A stretch of DNA of 64,000 nucleotides from Pseudomonadota bacterium (GCA_023405815.1 JAEXXM010000070.1:1-64000), one strand, 5' to 3'; counted from the stretch's first letter, positions 20,011-31,641 are shown. Notes: generated from the sequence alone by a model not told the origin. Numbers and translations are program-made.

Positions 20011-21309
20011 TCAGAGCTCCAGAAGAAACCGCTGCGGATCTTCGAGACATTCTTTGACGCGAACAAGGAAAGCCACCGCTTCCTTGCCGTCGACGATGCG
20101 GTGGTCGTAGCTGAGGGCGAGGTACATCATCGGCCGCGCCACGACTTGGCCGCCCCGCACCACGGGCCGCTCCTCGATGCGGTGCATGCCGAGGATACCC
20201 GATTGGGGCGCATTGAGAATCGGCGTCGACATCAGCGAGCCATAGACGCCGCCGTTGGTGATCGTGAAGGTGCCCCCCTGCATCTCGTCGATGCCGAGCT
20301 TGCCGTCGCGGGCGCGCTTGCCGAAGTCAGTGATTTGCGTCTCGATTTCGGCAAGGCTCATGCGGTCGGCTTCGCGCACCACCGGCACGACGAGGCCGCG
20401 GTCGGTGCCGACCGCAACGCCGATGTGGTAGTAGTTCTTGTAGATGATCTCGTCGCCGTCGATCTCGGCGTTGACGGCGGGAATTTCCTTCAGCGCCTGC
20501 AGGCAGGCCTTCACGAAAAAGCCCATGAAGCCGAGCTTCACGCCGTGGCGCTTCTCGAACAAGTCCTTGTATTCGCTGCGTAACTTCATGACAGCGCTCA
20601 TGTCGACGTCGTTGAACGTCGTGAGCATGGCAGCCGTGTTCTGCGCATCTTTGAGGCGCTGAGCGATGGTCTGGCGCAGACGCGTCATCCGCACTCGCTC
20701 TTCGCGCGCCGCATCGTTGGACGGCGAGGGAACGCGGAGCTGCTGCATCGGCACCGGAACAGGGGCAAGACCCCGTGTCGGCGACGACGGAGCTGACGCT
20801 GACGCCGCCGGTGCTGCCGTCGGCTTCGCCGCCTCGGGGGTCTTGGCCGCCGCAGCAGGGACATCCTCTTTCAGGACCTGACCGCGCTTGCCCGAGCCGA
20901 CGACATCGGCCGCATCAAGCCCTGCCTCGGCGAGCTTCTTGCGCGCCGCCGGGCTCGGCGGCATCTCGGCGGCGGCCTTGGCCGCCACGGGAGCTGCCTT
21001 GGCGGCAGGTGCAGGTGCCGCAGCAGGCGCGGCCGGCGCGACCTTGTCGACTTTCGGCGCGGCAGCAGCCGCCCCGTTTACGATCGCCCCCAACAGCGCG
21101 CCCACGGCCACCGTCTGGCCCTCGGCCACCTTGATCTCCTCGAGCACGCCGGATGCCGGCGCCGGGACCTCGACAGTCACCTTGTCTGTCTCGAGCTCGA
21201 CCAGCGGCTCGTCCACCTTCACCTGCTCGCCCGACTTCTTGAACCACTTGCCGACGATCGCCTCGGTGACGCTTTCTCCCAGGGTCGGTACGCGGATTTC
21301 GGTAGCCAT
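20011..21309 (-). CDS. sucB: 2-oxoglutarate dehydrogenase E2, dihydrolipoyl succinyltransferase
   Basis: 432 residues from ATG 21309 ([13 protein letters not shown]), four codons inside the longest frame. One N-terminal lipoyl domain with the lipoylated Lys43 ([11 protein letters not shown]), an Ala/Pro linker, a peripheral subunit-binding domain ([20 protein letters not shown]), and the catalytic acyltransferase domain with [11 protein letters not shown] near the C-terminus. It forms the core of the OGDH complex between E1 (sucA) and E3 (lpd). It follows sucA by 49 nt. Confidence 0.96.
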   Translation of the reverse strand: MATEIRVPTLGESVTEAIVGKWFKKSGEQVKVDEPLVELETDKVTVEVPAPASGVLEEIKVAEGQTVAVGALLGAIVNGAAAAAPKVDKVAPAAPAAAPAPAAKAAPVAAKAAAEMPPSPAARKKLAEAGLDAADVVGSGKRGQVLKEDVPAAAAKTPEAAKPTAAPAASASAPSSPTRGLAPVPVPMQQLRVPSPSNDAAREERVRMTRLRQTIAQRLKDAQNTAAMLTTFNDVDMSAVMKLRSEYKDLFEKRHGVKLGFMGFFVKACLQALKEIPAVNAEIDGDEIIYKNYYHIGVAVGTDRGLVVPVVREADRMSLAEIETQITDFGKRARDGKLGIDEMQGGTFTITNGGVYGSLMSTPILNAPQSGILGMHRIEERPVVRGGQVVARPMMYLALSYDHRIVDGKEAVAFLVRVKECLEDPQRFLLEL

Positions 21310-21358
21310 CTTTCGTCTCACTTCCCCGTCAGATTTATCGTGCGGCGCGCGGATGCGC

Positions 21359-24325
21359 TCATCCGTTCGCCGGGCCCGTAAGCGCCGCCTCGACCAGCGT
21401 CTTCTGCTCGCTGAGGTGCCGCGACAATTGTCCTGTGGCCGTCGATGCCGACGCCGGCCGGCCAGCGTAGAACGGCCGCTTGTGCGTCGCGTTGATGCGT
21501 TCCAGCACCCACGTCAGGTTCGGCTCGATGAAGCTCCAGGCGCCCATGTTCTTCGGCTCCTCCTGGCACCAGACGATCTCCGCCTGTGGGAACCGCCCGA
21601 GCTCGTGCATAAGCGCACGCGCCGGGAACGGATAGAGCTGCTCGACGCGCAAGAGGTAGACGTTGTCGATGCCGGCGGCTTCGCGCGCATCGTAGAGGTC
21701 GTAGTAGATCTTGCCGCTGGAGAGAACCACGCGTTTGATCCTCTCGTCCGACACGAGCTTGATCTTCTCGCCCGGCTTGTGCTCCGCATCGTCCCACAAG
21801 AGCCGGTGGAAGCTCGTCCCCGGCGCCATCTCGTCGAGGCGCGAGATCACCCGCTTGTGACGCAGCAGTGATTTCGGCGTCATCAGTATCAGCGGCTTGC
21901 GGAACTTGCGATGCACCTGCCGGCGCAGGATGTGGAAGTAGTTGGCCGGCGTCGTCACGTTCGCCACCTGCCAGTTGTCCTCCGCGCACAATTGCAGATA
22001 GCGCTCGAGGCGCGCCGAGGAGTGCTCGGGGCCCTGGCCTTCGTAGCCGTGCGGTAGCAGGCAGACGAGGCCCGACATGCGCAGCCACTTGCGCTCGCCC
22101 GACGAGATGAACTGGTCGAACACGACTTGCGCGCCGTTGGCGAAATCGCCGAACTGCGCTTCCCACATGACGAGCGCGTTCGGCTCGGCCAGCGAGTAGC
22201 CGTACTCGAAGCCGAGCACCGCCTCCTCCGAGAGCATCGAATTGATGACCTCGAACCTCGCTTGGTCGTTGGCGACGTGCTTCAGCGGGGTCCAGCGCCG
22301 CTCCGTTTCCTGGTCGATCAGCACCGAGTGGCGCTGCGAGAACGTCCCGCGCTCCGAATCCTGGCCCGACAGCCGTACCGGAAAGCCCTCCGACAGCAGC
22401 GCGCCGAAAGCCAAGTGCTCGGCCATCGCCCAATCGATCCCCTCGCCGGTATCGACCATCTCGCGCCGCCGCTCGAGCAGACGGCGCACCACCTTGTGCG
22501 CATTGAAGTCCGGCGGAATGGACGTAACGCGGCGGCCGATGATCTTCAGCCGCTCGATATCGACGCCGGTCTCCCCGCGCCGCGCATCGTCCTCGGCAAA
22601 GCCCATTCCCGACCAGCGGCCGTCGAGCCAATCGGCCTTGTTCGGACGGAAGTTGTCGGCGGTGGTGAATTCTTCTTCCAGATGCGCGCGGAAGCCGACC
22701 TGCATGCGCTGGCTGTCCTCCAGCGGCACCACACCTTCCTCTGCGAGCCGTTTGGAATAGACGTCGATCACCGTCGGATGCGCCTTGATCGCCTTGTACA
22801 TCAACGGCTGCGTGAACATCGGCTCGTCGGCCTCGTTGTGGCCGTACCGCCGGTAGCAGAACATGTCGATGACGACCGGCTTCTGGAATTTCTGCCGGAA
22901 CTCGGTGGCGATCTTGGCGACGTGCACCACCGCCTCCGGGTCGTCGCCGTTCACATGGAAGATCGGCGCCTCGATCATGCGCGCCACGTCCGAGCAGTAT
23001 GGCGAGGAGCGCGAGTGGCGCGGATTGGTGGTGAAGCCGATCTGATTGTTGATGATGAAGTGAATGGAGCCACCCGTACGATGGCCCTTGAGGCCGGACA
23101 GCCCGAAGCACTCGGCGACGACGCCTTGCCCGGCGAAAGCCGCATCGCCGTGGATCAGCAGCGGCAGCACCGGCGTTCGCTCGCCCGGCGCGCATCCGCG
23201 CTGGTCCTGCTTGGCGCGCACCTTCCCCAGCACCACGGGATCGACGATCTCGAGATGCGAGGGGTTCGCCGTCAGCGACAAGTGAACGTTGTTGCCGTCG
23301 AATGAGCGGTCGGACGAGGCACCGAGGTGGTACTTCACGTCGCCCGAGCCCTCGACGTCGTCGGGCTTGAACGAGCCGCCCTTGAACTCGTGGAAAATGG
23401 CGCGATGCGGCTTCGCCATCACGTTGGCGAGCACGTTGAGCCGCCCGCGGTGCGCCATGCCGATGACAATCTCTTTGACGCCGAGTTGGCCACCGCGCTT
23501 GATGATCTGCTCCAGCGCCGGCACCATCGACTCTCCGCCGTCGATGCCGAAGCGCTTGGTGCCGGTGTACTTTACCTCGCAGAACTTCTCGAACGTTTCT
23601 GCCTCGATCAGCTTGTTGAGGATCGCCCGCTTGCCCTCGGGGGTGAAGCGGATGTCCTTCTCCTCGCCCTCGATGCGGTCCTGAATCCACGCCTTTTGCG
23701 CGGGGCTGGTGATGTGCATGTACTGCACGCCGATATGCCGGCAGTAGGTACGGCGCACGATGCGCAGGATCTGCCGCATGGTCGCTGTCTCGAGCCCGAG
23801 TACCCTGTCGATGAAGATCGGCCGGTCGAGGTCGGCGTCCGTGAACCCGTAGGTCTCCGGCTTCAGCTCGCGATGCACCTTGCGGTCGGCGAGACCGAGC
23901 GGGTCGAGGTCGGCAGCGAGGTGGCCCATCACTCGATAGGCGCGGATCAGCATCAGCGCGCGGATGGAATCTTGTGTGGCACGCAGCGACGCCGCCGGGG
24001 TCATCTCGAATCCGAGGGCGTGCGACTTGGCCTGCAGCTGCGCACGGATGGTGCGCTCGCTGCTCTCGTACTCGCCGGTCAGCGCCGAGACGAGATCGCC
24101 GTTCTCAAGGAGCTCCGGCGCCGGCACACCCCAGGACGGCCCGCGATCGCCGTTCGCCCCACCGCCCCGCTCCTCCTTCAGGCTCTCGAAGAAGTGCCGC
24201 CACTCGTCGCTTACCGAGCCCGGGTTGCGCTCGTACTCGGCCTGCATGTCCTCGACGTACGCGGCATTGGCGCCGCTGAGGAACGACGTACGCAAGAAAG
24301 CTTCGTTCAGGGGTTTGCGGGTCAT
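21359..24325 (-). CDS. sucA: 2-oxoglutarate dehydrogenase E1
   Basis: 988-residue thiamine diphosphate-dependent decarboxylase, full length for the family. The N-terminal [20 protein letters not shown] segment, [28 protein letters not shown] and the ThDP/Mg-binding [20 protein letters not shown] region are characteristic. It starts 104 nt after the sucD stop. The large opposite-strand frames here are shadows of codon bias. Confidence 0.97.
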   Translation of the reverse strand: MTRKPLNEAFLRTSFLSGANAAYVEDMQAEYERNPGSVSDEWRHFFESLKEERGGGANGDRGPSWGVPAPELLENGDLVSALTGEYESSERTIRAQLQAKSHALGFEMTPAASLRATQDSIRALMLIRAYRVMGHLAADLDPLGLADRKVHRELKPETYGFTDADLDRPIFIDRVLGLETATMRQILRIVRRTYCRHIGVQYMHITSPAQKAWIQDRIEGEEKDIRFTPEGKRAILNKLIEAETFEKFCEVKYTGTKRFGIDGGESMVPALEQIIKRGGQLGVKEIVIGMAHRGRLNVLANVMAKPHRAIFHEFKGGSFKPDDVEGSGDVKYHLGASSDRSFDGNNVHLSLTANPSHLEIVDPVVLGKVRAKQDQRGCAPGERTPVLPLLIHGDAAFAGQGVVAECFGLSGLKGHRTGGSIHFIINNQIGFTTNPRHSRSSPYCSDVARMIEAPIFHVNGDDPEAVVHVAKIATEFRQKFQKPVVIDMFCYRRYGHNEADEPMFTQPLMYKAIKAHPTVIDVYSKRLAEEGVVPLEDSQRMQVGFRAHLEEEFTTADNFRPNKADWLDGRWSGMGFAEDDARRGETGVDIERLKIIGRRVTSIPPDFNAHKVVRRLLERRREMVDTGEGIDWAMAEHLAFGALLSEGFPVRLSGQDSERGTFSQRHSVLIDQETERRWTPLKHVANDQARFEVINSMLSEEAVLGFEYGYSLAEPNALVMWEAQFGDFANGAQVVFDQFISSGERKWLRMSGLVCLLPHGYEGQGPEHSSARLERYLQLCAEDNWQVANVTTPANYFHILRRQVHRKFRKPLILMTPKSLLRHKRVISRLDEMAPGTSFHRLLWDDAEHKPGEKIKLVSDERIKRVVLSSGKIYYDLYDAREAAGIDNVYLLRVEQLYPFPARALMHELGRFPQAEIVWCQEEPKNMGAWSFIEPNLTWVLERINATHKRPFYAGRPASASTATGQLSRHLSEQKTLVEAALTGPANG

Positions 24326-24429
24326 TGCTGGGTCTCAACGCGTGTTGATGCAGCGAGACGTCGCGCCCTAGTCAAATGCGGGGGGAGCGCGCGGTCCGCA
24401 GGGAATATGGTGTGCAATGCAGCATATGC

Positions 24430-25356
24430 CTACTCAGCGACCTTGGCATGCTTTGATTGCGATTTGAGGACGCCCATCAGCGTTGTGCCCAGCGCTGCCG
24501 GGCTCGGAGCAATGGCCATGCCCGCCGAGCGCATCGACTCGAACTTGTCTTCGGCCTTGCCCTTGCCCCCCGAAATAATGGCGCCGGCATGCCCCATGCG
24601 GCGCCCCGGAGGCGCTGTCGAGCCGGCGATGAAGCCCGCCATCGGCTTCGAGCGGCCCTTTTTTGCCTCGGATTTGATGAATTCTGCGGCGTCCTCCTCG
24701 GCCGAGCCGCCGATCTCGCCGATCATGATGATGGAATCGGTGTCGGGGTCGGCGAGGAACATCTCCAGGACCTCGATGAATTCCAAGCCCTTCACCGGAT
24801 CGCCGCCAATGCCGACGGCCGTCGACTGCCCGAGCCCGGCATCCGAGGTCTGCTTCACCGCTTCATAGGTCAGCGTGCCCGACCGCGAGACGATGCCGAC
24901 GCGTCCCGCCCTGAAGATGTTGCCCGGCATGATGCCGATCTTGCATTCGTTCGGCGTCAGGATGCCGGGGCAGTTCGGCCCGAGCAGGCGTGACTTTGAG
25001 CCTTGCAGCGCCCGCTTCACTTTCACCATGTCGAGCACCGGGATGCCCTCGGTGATGGCGACGATGAACGGGATCTCGGCGTCGATCGCCTCGAGGATGG
25101 CATCGGCCGCAAACGGAGGCGGCACGTAGATCGAGGTGGCTGTTGCACCGGTTGCCGCCTTCGCCTCAGCGACCGTGTCGAACAGCGGCACGTCGGCCAG
25201 CTCCTCGTCAGGATGCTTCGAGCCGCCCTTGCCCGGCGTCACGCCGCCGACGATCTTGGTGCCGTAGGCCTTCGCCTGCTTGGTGTGGAACGTGCCCTGG
25301 CTGCCGGTTATGCCCTGGCAGATGACCTTGGTCGATTTGTCTACGAGAATAGCCAT
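24430..25356 (-). CDS. sucD: Succinyl-CoA synthetase alpha subunit
   Basis: 308 residues. CoA/NAD-binding Rossmann start [20 protein letters not shown], the loop GPNCPGIL, and the phosphorylated-His loop [16 protein letters not shown]. It converts succinyl-CoA to succinate with NTP formation together with SucC. The C-terminus is slightly longer than the roughly 290-residue E. coli protein (QSKHAKVAE). It follows sucC by 158 nt; that gap contains a stem-loop. Confidence 0.97.
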   Translation of the reverse strand: MAILVDKSTKVICQGITGSQGTFHTKQAKAYGTKIVGGVTPGKGGSKHPDEELADVPLFDTVAEAKAATGATATSIYVPPPFAADAILEAIDAEIPFIVAITEGIPVLDMVKVKRALQGSKSRLLGPNCPGILTPNECKIGIMPGNIFRAGRVGIVSRSGTLTYEAVKQTSDAGLGQSTAVGIGGDPVKGLEFIEVLEMFLADPDTDSIIMIGEIGGSAEEDAAEFIKSEAKKGRSKPMAGFIAGSTAPPGRRMGHAGAIISGGKGKAEDKFESMRSAGMAIAPSPAALGTTLMGVLKSQSKHAKVAE

Positions 25357-25472
25357 GTCGTCGCCCGTTGCGACCGAGCCCTAGTGCTCCGCCTGCACCT
25401 CTTTGAGCCCATTTTTGCACTGCATCAAGACAGACTTTTGGGCCACTTGCCGCAAACTCCGGCAACCCAGGC

Positions 25473-25492
25473 GCGCCGGATCGAACCGGCGC
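25473..25492. other. Stem-loop between sucC and sucD
   Basis: Perfect 7-bp inverted repeat GCGCCGG / CCGGCGC around ATCGAA, 23 nt after the sucC stop in the minus direction. There is no T-tract, so it is not a classical terminator. It could set the sucC:sucD transcript ratio or protect a 3' end; function unknown. Confidence 0.45.
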
Positions 25493-25514
25493 AACTCCGC
25501 GCGGCTGGCCTAGG

Positions 25515-26714
25515 TCAGGCCGCCTCTTTCACCGCCGCCGTGATCTTCCTCGCCGCATCGTCGAGATCGTCCGCAGGCACGATCTTGAGGCCGCTCTCGG
25601 CCATGATCTTCTTGCCCAGCTCGACGTTGGTGCCTTCGAGGCGCACGACCAGCGGCACAGTGATGCCCATCTCGCGCGCCGCCGCCACCACGCCCTCGGC
25701 GATGATATCGCACCGCATGATGCCGCCGAAGATGTTGACCAGGATGCCCTTCACCGCCGGGTCGGAGAGGATGATCTTGAACGCCGCCTGCACCTTCTCC
25801 TTCGACGCGCCGCCGCCCACGTCGAGGAAGTTCGCCGGCTCCGCACCGTAGAGCTTGATGATGTCCATCGTTGCCATGGCGAGGCCGGCGCCGTTGACCA
25901 TGCAGCCGATCGAGCCGTCGAGCTTCACATACGAAAGATCGTACTTCGACGCCTCGACCTCGGCCGGATCCTCCTCGGAGAGATCGCGCATATCGACGAT
26001 ATCCGGGTGCCGATAGAGCGCGTTGGAATCAAAGCTCATCTTGGCATCGAGGCAGGACAGCTCTCCGCTCTTGGTCGTGATCAGCGGATTGATCTCCAGC
26101 ATGCTCATGTCCTTGGCGAGCACGAGGTTGTAGAGGTCGCCGACGAGCTTCACGCATTGATTGATCTGCTTGCCCTTGAGGCCCAGCGCAAACGCGATGC
26201 GCCGTCCGTGGAACGGCATGTATCCGCTCGCCGGGTCGATGGTCACCGAGACGATCTTCTCCGGCGCCTCGTGCGCCACCTGCTCGATGTCCATGCCGCC
26301 CGCCGCGCTGGCGATGAACGCAACGCGCGATGAGCTGCGATCGACGAGTGCCGACAGATAGAGCTCCCGGTCGATCTCGACGCCTTCGCTCACGTAGAGG
26401 CGGTTGACGACGCGGCCCTCGGGGCCCGTCTGCACCGTGACCAAGGTCGCGCCCAGCATCTGCTCGGCAAACGCCTGTACCTCGGCACGCGACTTGGCGA
26501 GGCGCACGCCGCCTTTGTCGCCGGCGGAAGGCTCCTTGAACTTGCCCTTGCCGCGACCGCCGGCGTGGATTTGCGCCTTCACCACATAGACAGGGCCGGG
26601 AAGCTGCTGCGTCGCCTCCCCGGCCTCGCGCACGGAGAACGCCGCGAAGCCCTGGGGCGTCGGGATGCCGAACTGGTGCAGCAATTCCTTGGCCTGGTGC
26701 TCATGGATGTTCAT
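25515..26714 (-). CDS. sucC: Succinyl-CoA synthetase beta subunit
   Basis: 399 residues with an ATP-grasp N-terminal domain ([36 protein letters not shown]) and a CoA-ligase C-terminal domain ([41 protein letters not shown]). Partner of SucD. It begins 38 nt after the mdh stop in the same operon. Confidence 0.97.
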   Translation of the reverse strand: MNIHEHQAKELLHQFGIPTPQGFAAFSVREAGEATQQLPGPVYVVKAQIHAGGRGKGKFKEPSAGDKGGVRLAKSRAEVQAFAEQMLGATLVTVQTGPEGRVVNRLYVSEGVEIDRELYLSALVDRSSSRVAFIASAAGGMDIEQVAHEAPEKIVSVTIDPASGYMPFHGRRIAFALGLKGKQINQCVKLVGDLYNLVLAKDMSMLEINPLITTKSGELSCLDAKMSFDSNALYRHPDIVDMRDLSEEDPAEVEASKYDLSYVKLDGSIGCMVNGAGLAMATMDIIKLYGAEPANFLDVGGGASKEKVQAAFKIILSDPAVKGILVNIFGGIMRCDIIAEGVVAAAREMGITVPLVVRLEGTNVELGKKIMAESGLKIVPADDLDDAARKITAAVKEAA

Positions 26715-26752
26715 GCCGTGCTCCTCTTTGCGTTGGCGGGCGACAGCTCCGG

Positions 26753-27766
<1,014 letters not shown>

Positions 27767-27770
27767 CTAC

Positions 27771-27788
27771 GCAGGTCGCGGGACCTGC
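27771..27788. promoter_or_regulatory. Inverted repeat upstream of mdh
   Basis: Perfect 7-bp inverted repeat GCAGGTC-CGCG-GACCTGC, 52 nt upstream of the mdh start codon, between the divergent mdh and matrixin genes. It could be an operator or a leader hairpin; no regulator can be named. Confidence 0.35.
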
Positions 27789-27903
27789 CACAACTCGGTC
27801 ACGACTACGTTTAGACTAGCCCCCGAGACAGGGAAAGCCCGTCCATCTGGCACCTTCTGCCGAGGTTTCAGGCGCCCGCGAAGGGTCGCCGACGGGCCGG
27901 GAA

Positions 27904-28767
27904 ATGGGATATCGAGGGAGTGAGGGGCCCGCCGCCGCGCGGGTGTTGGGAGGGAAGTTGCAAGCCCTGCGATTGGCCGGCATGGCCACCGGATTGATGC
28001 TGCTGGCAGGCGCGGCCAGCGCCGAGGAAGCTGCGACCTTCCTCGGCTTCCGCTTGCTCAATCTCGAGAACCAGGAGGTGAGGTGGCAGACGCCTGCCTT
28101 CGGCAAGAGCGCCGTCATCACCTACGCTTTCGCGACCAGGTCGATCCAAACGCGTGGTGCACGCAACTGCGCCGCGATGCTCCCGCCCGAGCACGCCTAC
28201 GAGCCTTCGCATATCAGCACGAAACAATTCCGCGCCGAGGTCGCTGCCGCTTTCCGCATGTGGGAGACGGTGGCTGACATAAAATTCCGCGAGACCCGCA
28301 ATTTGAGTTCGGCCGGCATTGTGATCGGCGCCCAGGCGGTCCCGGTCGGCCGCGCCTTCACCAACGTCGAGCTGAAGCCCGGAAGGGACGACAAGAAGGT
28401 CATCGGTCGCTCGCTCATCTGCCTCAACCCGCAGCAGCCGTGGAAGATCGGCTTCGACGGCCGCCTTGGCGTCTACGACCTTCGCTATACGATCGCCCAT
28501 GAGATCGGACACGCCATCGGCCTCGACCATCCGAGCGCCGCCGGCCAGCTCATGTCCTATCGTTACGATGAGAAGCAGACCGGCCTGCAGCAGGGCGACA
28601 TCAAGGGCGCCGTGCTTCTATACGGTCCGCGCGCTTCTACCCGCCGGTTCGCCAATGCCCGGTCCGCGCCCCCTGGCACCACCGCCCCCGAAGCAGACAG
28701 CGGCTGGCCGTTCGGCATCGGCGCCAAGCGTAACGCGCCCTCCCCCAAGGCCGTCGATCCGCGCTGA
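27904..28767 (+). CDS. Secreted matrixin-type zinc metalloprotease (M10)
   Basis: 287 residues. An N-terminal hydrophobic segment (LAGMATGLMLLAGAASAEEA) looks like a signal peptide; the annotated ATG may be too early and a GTG near 27943 is an alternative. The zinc-binding motif HEIGHAIGLDH fits HExxHxxGxxH exactly, followed by a Met-turn candidate LMSYRYDE, as in metzincins of the matrixin family. The C-terminal 60 residues are Pro/Ala-rich. Substrate unknown. It is a single gene, divergent from mdh and convergent with zapE (8 nt gap). Confidence 0.85.
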   Translation: MGYRGSEGPAAARVLGGKLQALRLAGMATGLMLLAGAASAEEAATFLGFRLLNLENQEVRWQTPAFGKSAVITYAFATRSIQTRGARNCAAMLPPEHAYEPSHISTKQFRAEVAAAFRMWETVADIKFRETRNLSSAGIVIGAQAVPVGRAFTNVELKPGRDDKKVIGRSLICLNPQQPWKIGFDGRLGVYDLRYTIAHEIGHAIGLDHPSAAGQLMSYRYDEKQTGLQQGDIKGAVLLYGPRASTRRFANARSAPPGTTAPEADSGWPFGIGAKRNAPSPKAVDPR

Positions 28768-28775
28768 GAGAGAGA

Positions 28776-29912
28776 TTACTTGCCCGTCGGCATCGGATCG
28801 ACGGGTTCGGTGTGGCCCCGCACCGCCCGACCGGCGAGATACTCCGCACTCCGCATTTCCATGAGGCGCGAGGCCGTCCGCTGAAACGCCTTGGCTCCTG
28901 CATCGTCGAGACACAGACAATCAGGCTCGGCGGCAGCCGAGGCAATGAGGCACACCTTGTTGTCGTACAGCGTATCGATGAGGTTGATGAACCGCCGCAC
29001 TGCGTCCCGCTTTTCCCGCGCCATGACGGGGATCCGGTCGATCAGCACCGTATGGTAGGTGTGGGCGATGCGCAGATAGTCCACGGCCCCGAGCGGCGTC
29101 TCGCAAAGATCGCTGAAATCGAACCTGGCAATGCCCATCGAGGCGAGTGGCACCATCACGTCCCGGCCCTTTACCTCCAGCACCTCGCTCGTGCCCGGAT
29201 GGCGCCCGGTCAGCCGGTCCCAATGCGCGTCGAGTTCGGCCGCTGCCCTGTCGTCGGCGGGCGCAAAATAAAGCCGCAGCCCCGCCAGTTTCTCCAGCCG
29301 GTAGTCCTTCTCCGACTTCAGCGGAACGACATCCATATGCGCGCCGATGAGACCGATGAACGGCAGGAACAGCTGCCGGTTTAGCCCGTGCTCATAGAGC
29401 GCCTCGGGTGCAGAGTTCGATGTGGCGACGACCACGACCTTCCGTTCGAATAGATGCTTGAACAACCGACCGAGAATCATCGCATCCGCGATGTCGGTCA
29501 CCTGCAGCTCGTCGAAGCAGAGGAGCCCCGCCTTTTCGGCGATCGCGGCCGCGACGTGCGGAATGGGATCGCCCTTCACCTCGAGGCGCGCCCTGGCGAT
29601 GCGCTCGTGCACATCGGCCATGAACTCGTGGAAGTGGCTGCGCTGCTTCGGTGCGAAGGGAGCGCACGCGAAGAACAGATCCATCAGCATCGTCTTGCCG
29701 CGGCCGACGTCACCGTGAATGTAGAGACCGCGTGGCGCCGCCCCCTTGGAGCGCAGGAAAAGCGATTTGACGCCGCCGCGTGCCGGACGCCACTGGGCCA
29801 GCTTCCGCGCGAGGCCATCGAGCCGCGTAGCCACGTCGAGCTGGGCCGCATCCGGCTCCAGCTCGCCGGCAGCGACCTGCGCGCGCAAGCGGTCGATCGG
29901 AAACTCGCTCAT
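28776..29912 (-). CDS. zapE: Cell division protein ZapE (AFG1-like ATPase)
   Basis: 378 residues from ATG 29912 (MSEFPIDRL); three more codons are possible. P-loop ATPase of the AFG1/ZapE family: Walker A GDVGRGKTMLMDLFF, then HFHEFMADVH, Walker B LLCFDELQVTDIADAMIL, sensor VATSNSAPEALY, and FDLCETPLGA-like (FSDLCETPLGAVDYL). In E. coli ZapE binds FtsZ and is needed for division under low oxygen or heat. It is common near sdh/mdh genes in alphaproteobacteria. Confidence 0.93.
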   Translation of the reverse strand: MSEFPIDRLRAQVAAGELEPDAAQLDVATRLDGLARKLAQWRPARGGVKSLFLRSKGAAPRGLYIHGDVGRGKTMLMDLFFACAPFAPKQRSHFHEFMADVHERIARARLEVKGDPIPHVAAAIAEKAGLLCFDELQVTDIADAMILGRLFKHLFERKVVVVATSNSAPEALYEHGLNRQLFLPFIGLIGAHMDVVPLKSEKDYRLEKLAGLRLYFAPADDRAAAELDAHWDRLTGRHPGTSEVLEVKGRDVMVPLASMGIARFDFSDLCETPLGAVDYLRIAHTYHTVLIDRIPVMAREKRDAVRRFINLIDTLYDNKVCLIASAAAEPDCLCLDDAGAKAFQRTASRLMEMRSAEYLAGRAVRGHTEPVDPMPTGK

Positions 29913-30174
29913 TTGCCTCAAAACCCCCGCACCGCCCGCATTGCATCATTGCTGGGCACACCGCAATCCCGCGACGCGATGTCACCACCTATGCCACGGC
30001 CATTTCTGCTGCCGTCGCGCCTCTTGGTCGCGCCCTGCAAATGGAAATCCCGCCACCGCACCCTCATATTGTGCAGCGCAATAGAGGCACGCGCCAGCAC
30101 CCGAACTTCGGATGCCGCGCATCGGACCGCACCGCCGAGGCCGGCGGTCGGGCCAGCTGAAATGCGGAGGGACC

Positions 30175-30750
30175 ATGAACGACCAACACGCGCTACACGG
30201 CGATATCCGCAAGCTTTGGCCATCGGAATGGCCCAAGTTCCGCGATCATTTGCTGCGTCTCGACAAGGTGAGCCGCCGCATGCGGTTCGCCCATGGCGTA
30301 TCGGATGCCTTCATCGAGGACTATGCGGCGCGCATGGCTGAGATGGGCGGCATCGTTTATGGCTATTTCGACGCTGGCGAGCTCCGTGCGGCCGCCGAGC
30401 TGAAGAAGCTGGGCGACACCTGGGGGCGCGAGGCTGAGGCGGCGTTCTCGGTCGAGCAGCCGCTGCAAGAGCACGGCATCGGCACCGAGCTGATGGGCCG
30501 CGTCATCCGCGCCGCCCGCAACCGCGGCGTACAGCACCTGTGCATCAGCTGCCTCGCCGAGAACAGCAAGATGCGCGCGATCGCCGCCCATTTCGGCGCC
30601 GAGTTGCGTTTCGAGTACGGCGAGATCGTCGGCGAGATCATCCCCGACGGACCCAACTACTTCTCGCTCCTCGCCGAGGCGGTGGAGGATCGGTTTGGGT
30701 ATATGATGGCGGTCCTCGACTTGCACGATCGCGTTCTCAAGGCCGCGTGA
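30175..30750 (+). CDS. GNAT-family N-acetyltransferase
   Basis: 191 residues from ATG 30175 with the RBS GGAGGGACC; 21 extra in-frame upstream codons are unlikely. The GNAT acetyl-CoA-binding region is visible as EAAFSVEQPLQEHGIGTELM then GRVIRAARNRG, followed by HLCISCLAENSKMRAIAAHF. Substrate (protein N-terminus, amine or antibiotic) cannot be assigned. It is monocistronic, divergent from zapE. Confidence 0.85.
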   Translation: MNDQHALHGDIRKLWPSEWPKFRDHLLRLDKVSRRMRFAHGVSDAFIEDYAARMAEMGGIVYGYFDAGELRAAAELKKLGDTWGREAEAAFSVEQPLQEHGIGTELMGRVIRAARNRGVQHLCISCLAENSKMRAIAAHFGAELRFEYGEIVGEIIPDGPNYFSLLAEAVEDRFGYMMAVLDLHDRVLKAA

Positions 30751-31034
30751 CGCCGTGCAAAGCGAGCATCATTTCGTCCGCGATTTGATGCTCGCACACG
30801 CGAACGACGAGTCGCGAAATGCGCAGAGAGAGTCTGCAGACGACAGTGCAGACCATTGAAAGACGACAAAAATGATGATTTCTCGCAACACACGTCGTTG
30901 AATGCGCGTGTTGTTAGCTTTCAATTTGCAATTTCGTGTCAACAAAATGTTGGAACTTGCACATGATTTTTTTGGTTCGAAACTGATTCGAGCTGAGAGA
31001 GATAGAAACTGAAGCGAAGAAAGAGAGAAGTCCA
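30751..31034. other. AT-rich leader region of the histone-like gene
   Basis: 284 nt between GNAT and the H1-like gene, visibly more AT-rich than the rest of the window (TTGTTAGCTTTCAATTTGCA; ATGATTTTTTTGG). It should carry the promoter and a long purine-rich leader of the downstream gene (GAAGCGAAGAAAGAGAGAAG just before the ATG). No boxes can be assigned firmly. Opposite-strand frames here look like shadows. Confidence 0.5.
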
Positions 31035-31199
31035 ATGGTCAAGAAAGCTGTGAAGCGCAAAGTGAAGAAGGCCCCGGCTCGCACTGCTGCCAAGAAGCCG
31101 GCTGCCCGCAAGACGGCCCGCAAGGCCGTGAAGACCGTCCGCAAGACGGCCCGCAAGGCTGCTCGTAAGCCTGCGAAGAAGGCCCGCAAGGCTGCCTAA
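31035..31199 (+). CDS. Histone H1-like Lys/Ala/Arg-rich small DNA-binding protein
   Basis: 54 residues, start ATG 31035. 17 Lys, 8 Arg and no acidic residues, with repeated ARK / RKTARKA / KKPAARK units like the C-terminal tails of eukaryotic H1 and bacterial AlgP/HupN-type tails. Such proteins compact DNA or bind RNA non-specifically; this role is inference from composition. A purine-rich leader (AGAGAGAAGTCCA) supplies the RBS and a strong terminator follows at 31290. It is monocistronic and probably highly expressed given its AT-rich upstream region. Confidence 0.85.
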   Translation: MVKKAVKRKVKKAPARTAAKKPAARKTARKAVKTVRKTARKAARKPAKKARKAA

Positions 31200-31289
31200 G
31201 CCAGTCGGGTACCCGCGCCAGTCCCCTCGTATCGCGCGATTAACGGAAGTCGAGGGGCGCTGAAAAGCGCCCAACCTTCCCGCCCTTCA

Positions 31290-31329
31290 AGACCGGTGGT
31301 CGCTAATGCGCCGCCGGTCTTTTTTTTTT
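31290..31329 (+). terminator. Rho-independent terminator after the histone-like gene
   Basis: 10-bp stem AGACCGGTGG / CCGCCGGTCT (one G-U), 11-nt loop, followed by nine T residues. Confidence 0.9.
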
Positions 31330-31367
31330 GGCCGCCGGCGCCAACACCGGCATTTCCGCCTATTCCT

Positions 31368-31510
31368 GTCATCCCCGGCGAAGCGAGCGCGCGAGCGAGA
31401 CCGGGGACCCAGCACAAGAATCGTCGAAGACCCTAAAGCAATCGAGCCTTCGGCAATTGCTCCCTGGGTCCCGGCCCAGCGGGCGCTCCGCTCGCTTCGC
31501 CGGGGATGAC
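31368..31510. repeat. R2 palindromic repeat, copy 3 (long form)
   Basis: Begins GTCATCCCCGGCGAAGCGAG and ends CTTCGCCGGGGATGAC, inverted repeat ends of 15 or more bp. It carries the internal GGACCCAGC...GCTCCCTGGGTCCCGG pair. Long-form copies also at 41686-41828 and 56577-56721. Confidence 0.85.
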
Positions 31511-31549
31511 AACTAGGCGCGCTTCGCTGCCGAACAGGCCTTCCAGCTC

Positions 31550-31641
31550 GGCCCGCGAAGCGGGCAAGGGCGCAAGGCGCCCCGGCGGCCCTCAGCTCGC
31601 GCGACGATGGCCGCAAGCAAAGCTTCTATCCGCTCGTGTCA
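31550..31641 (-). repeat. R1 intergenic repeat, copy B
   Basis: GGCCCGCGAAGCGGGCAAGG, then GCGCAAGGCGCCCCGGC, ending CAAAGCTTCTATCCGCTCG and TGTCA. The first three bases of the element on the minus strand (TGA of TGACACG) are the stop codon of the VOC gene at 31639. Confidence 0.78.

Noticed and set aside
21318..23690. 790-codon minus-strand frame in another phase inside sucA
   Set aside because: Out-of-phase shadow of sucA, very Arg-rich; sucA itself covers the region fully.
25473..25492. tRNA T-arm-like sequence (GGTTCGATCC on the minus strand) between sucC and sucD
   Set aside because: The loop has six rather than seven bases and no acceptor or anticodon stem can be built upstream; kept only as a stem-loop.
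30769..31189. Minus-strand open frames opposite the histone-like gene and its leader
   Set aside because: They have poor start contexts and Leu/Ala/Phe-rich translations produced by the complement of Lys/Ala/Arg codons; the plus-strand gene has RBS and terminator.
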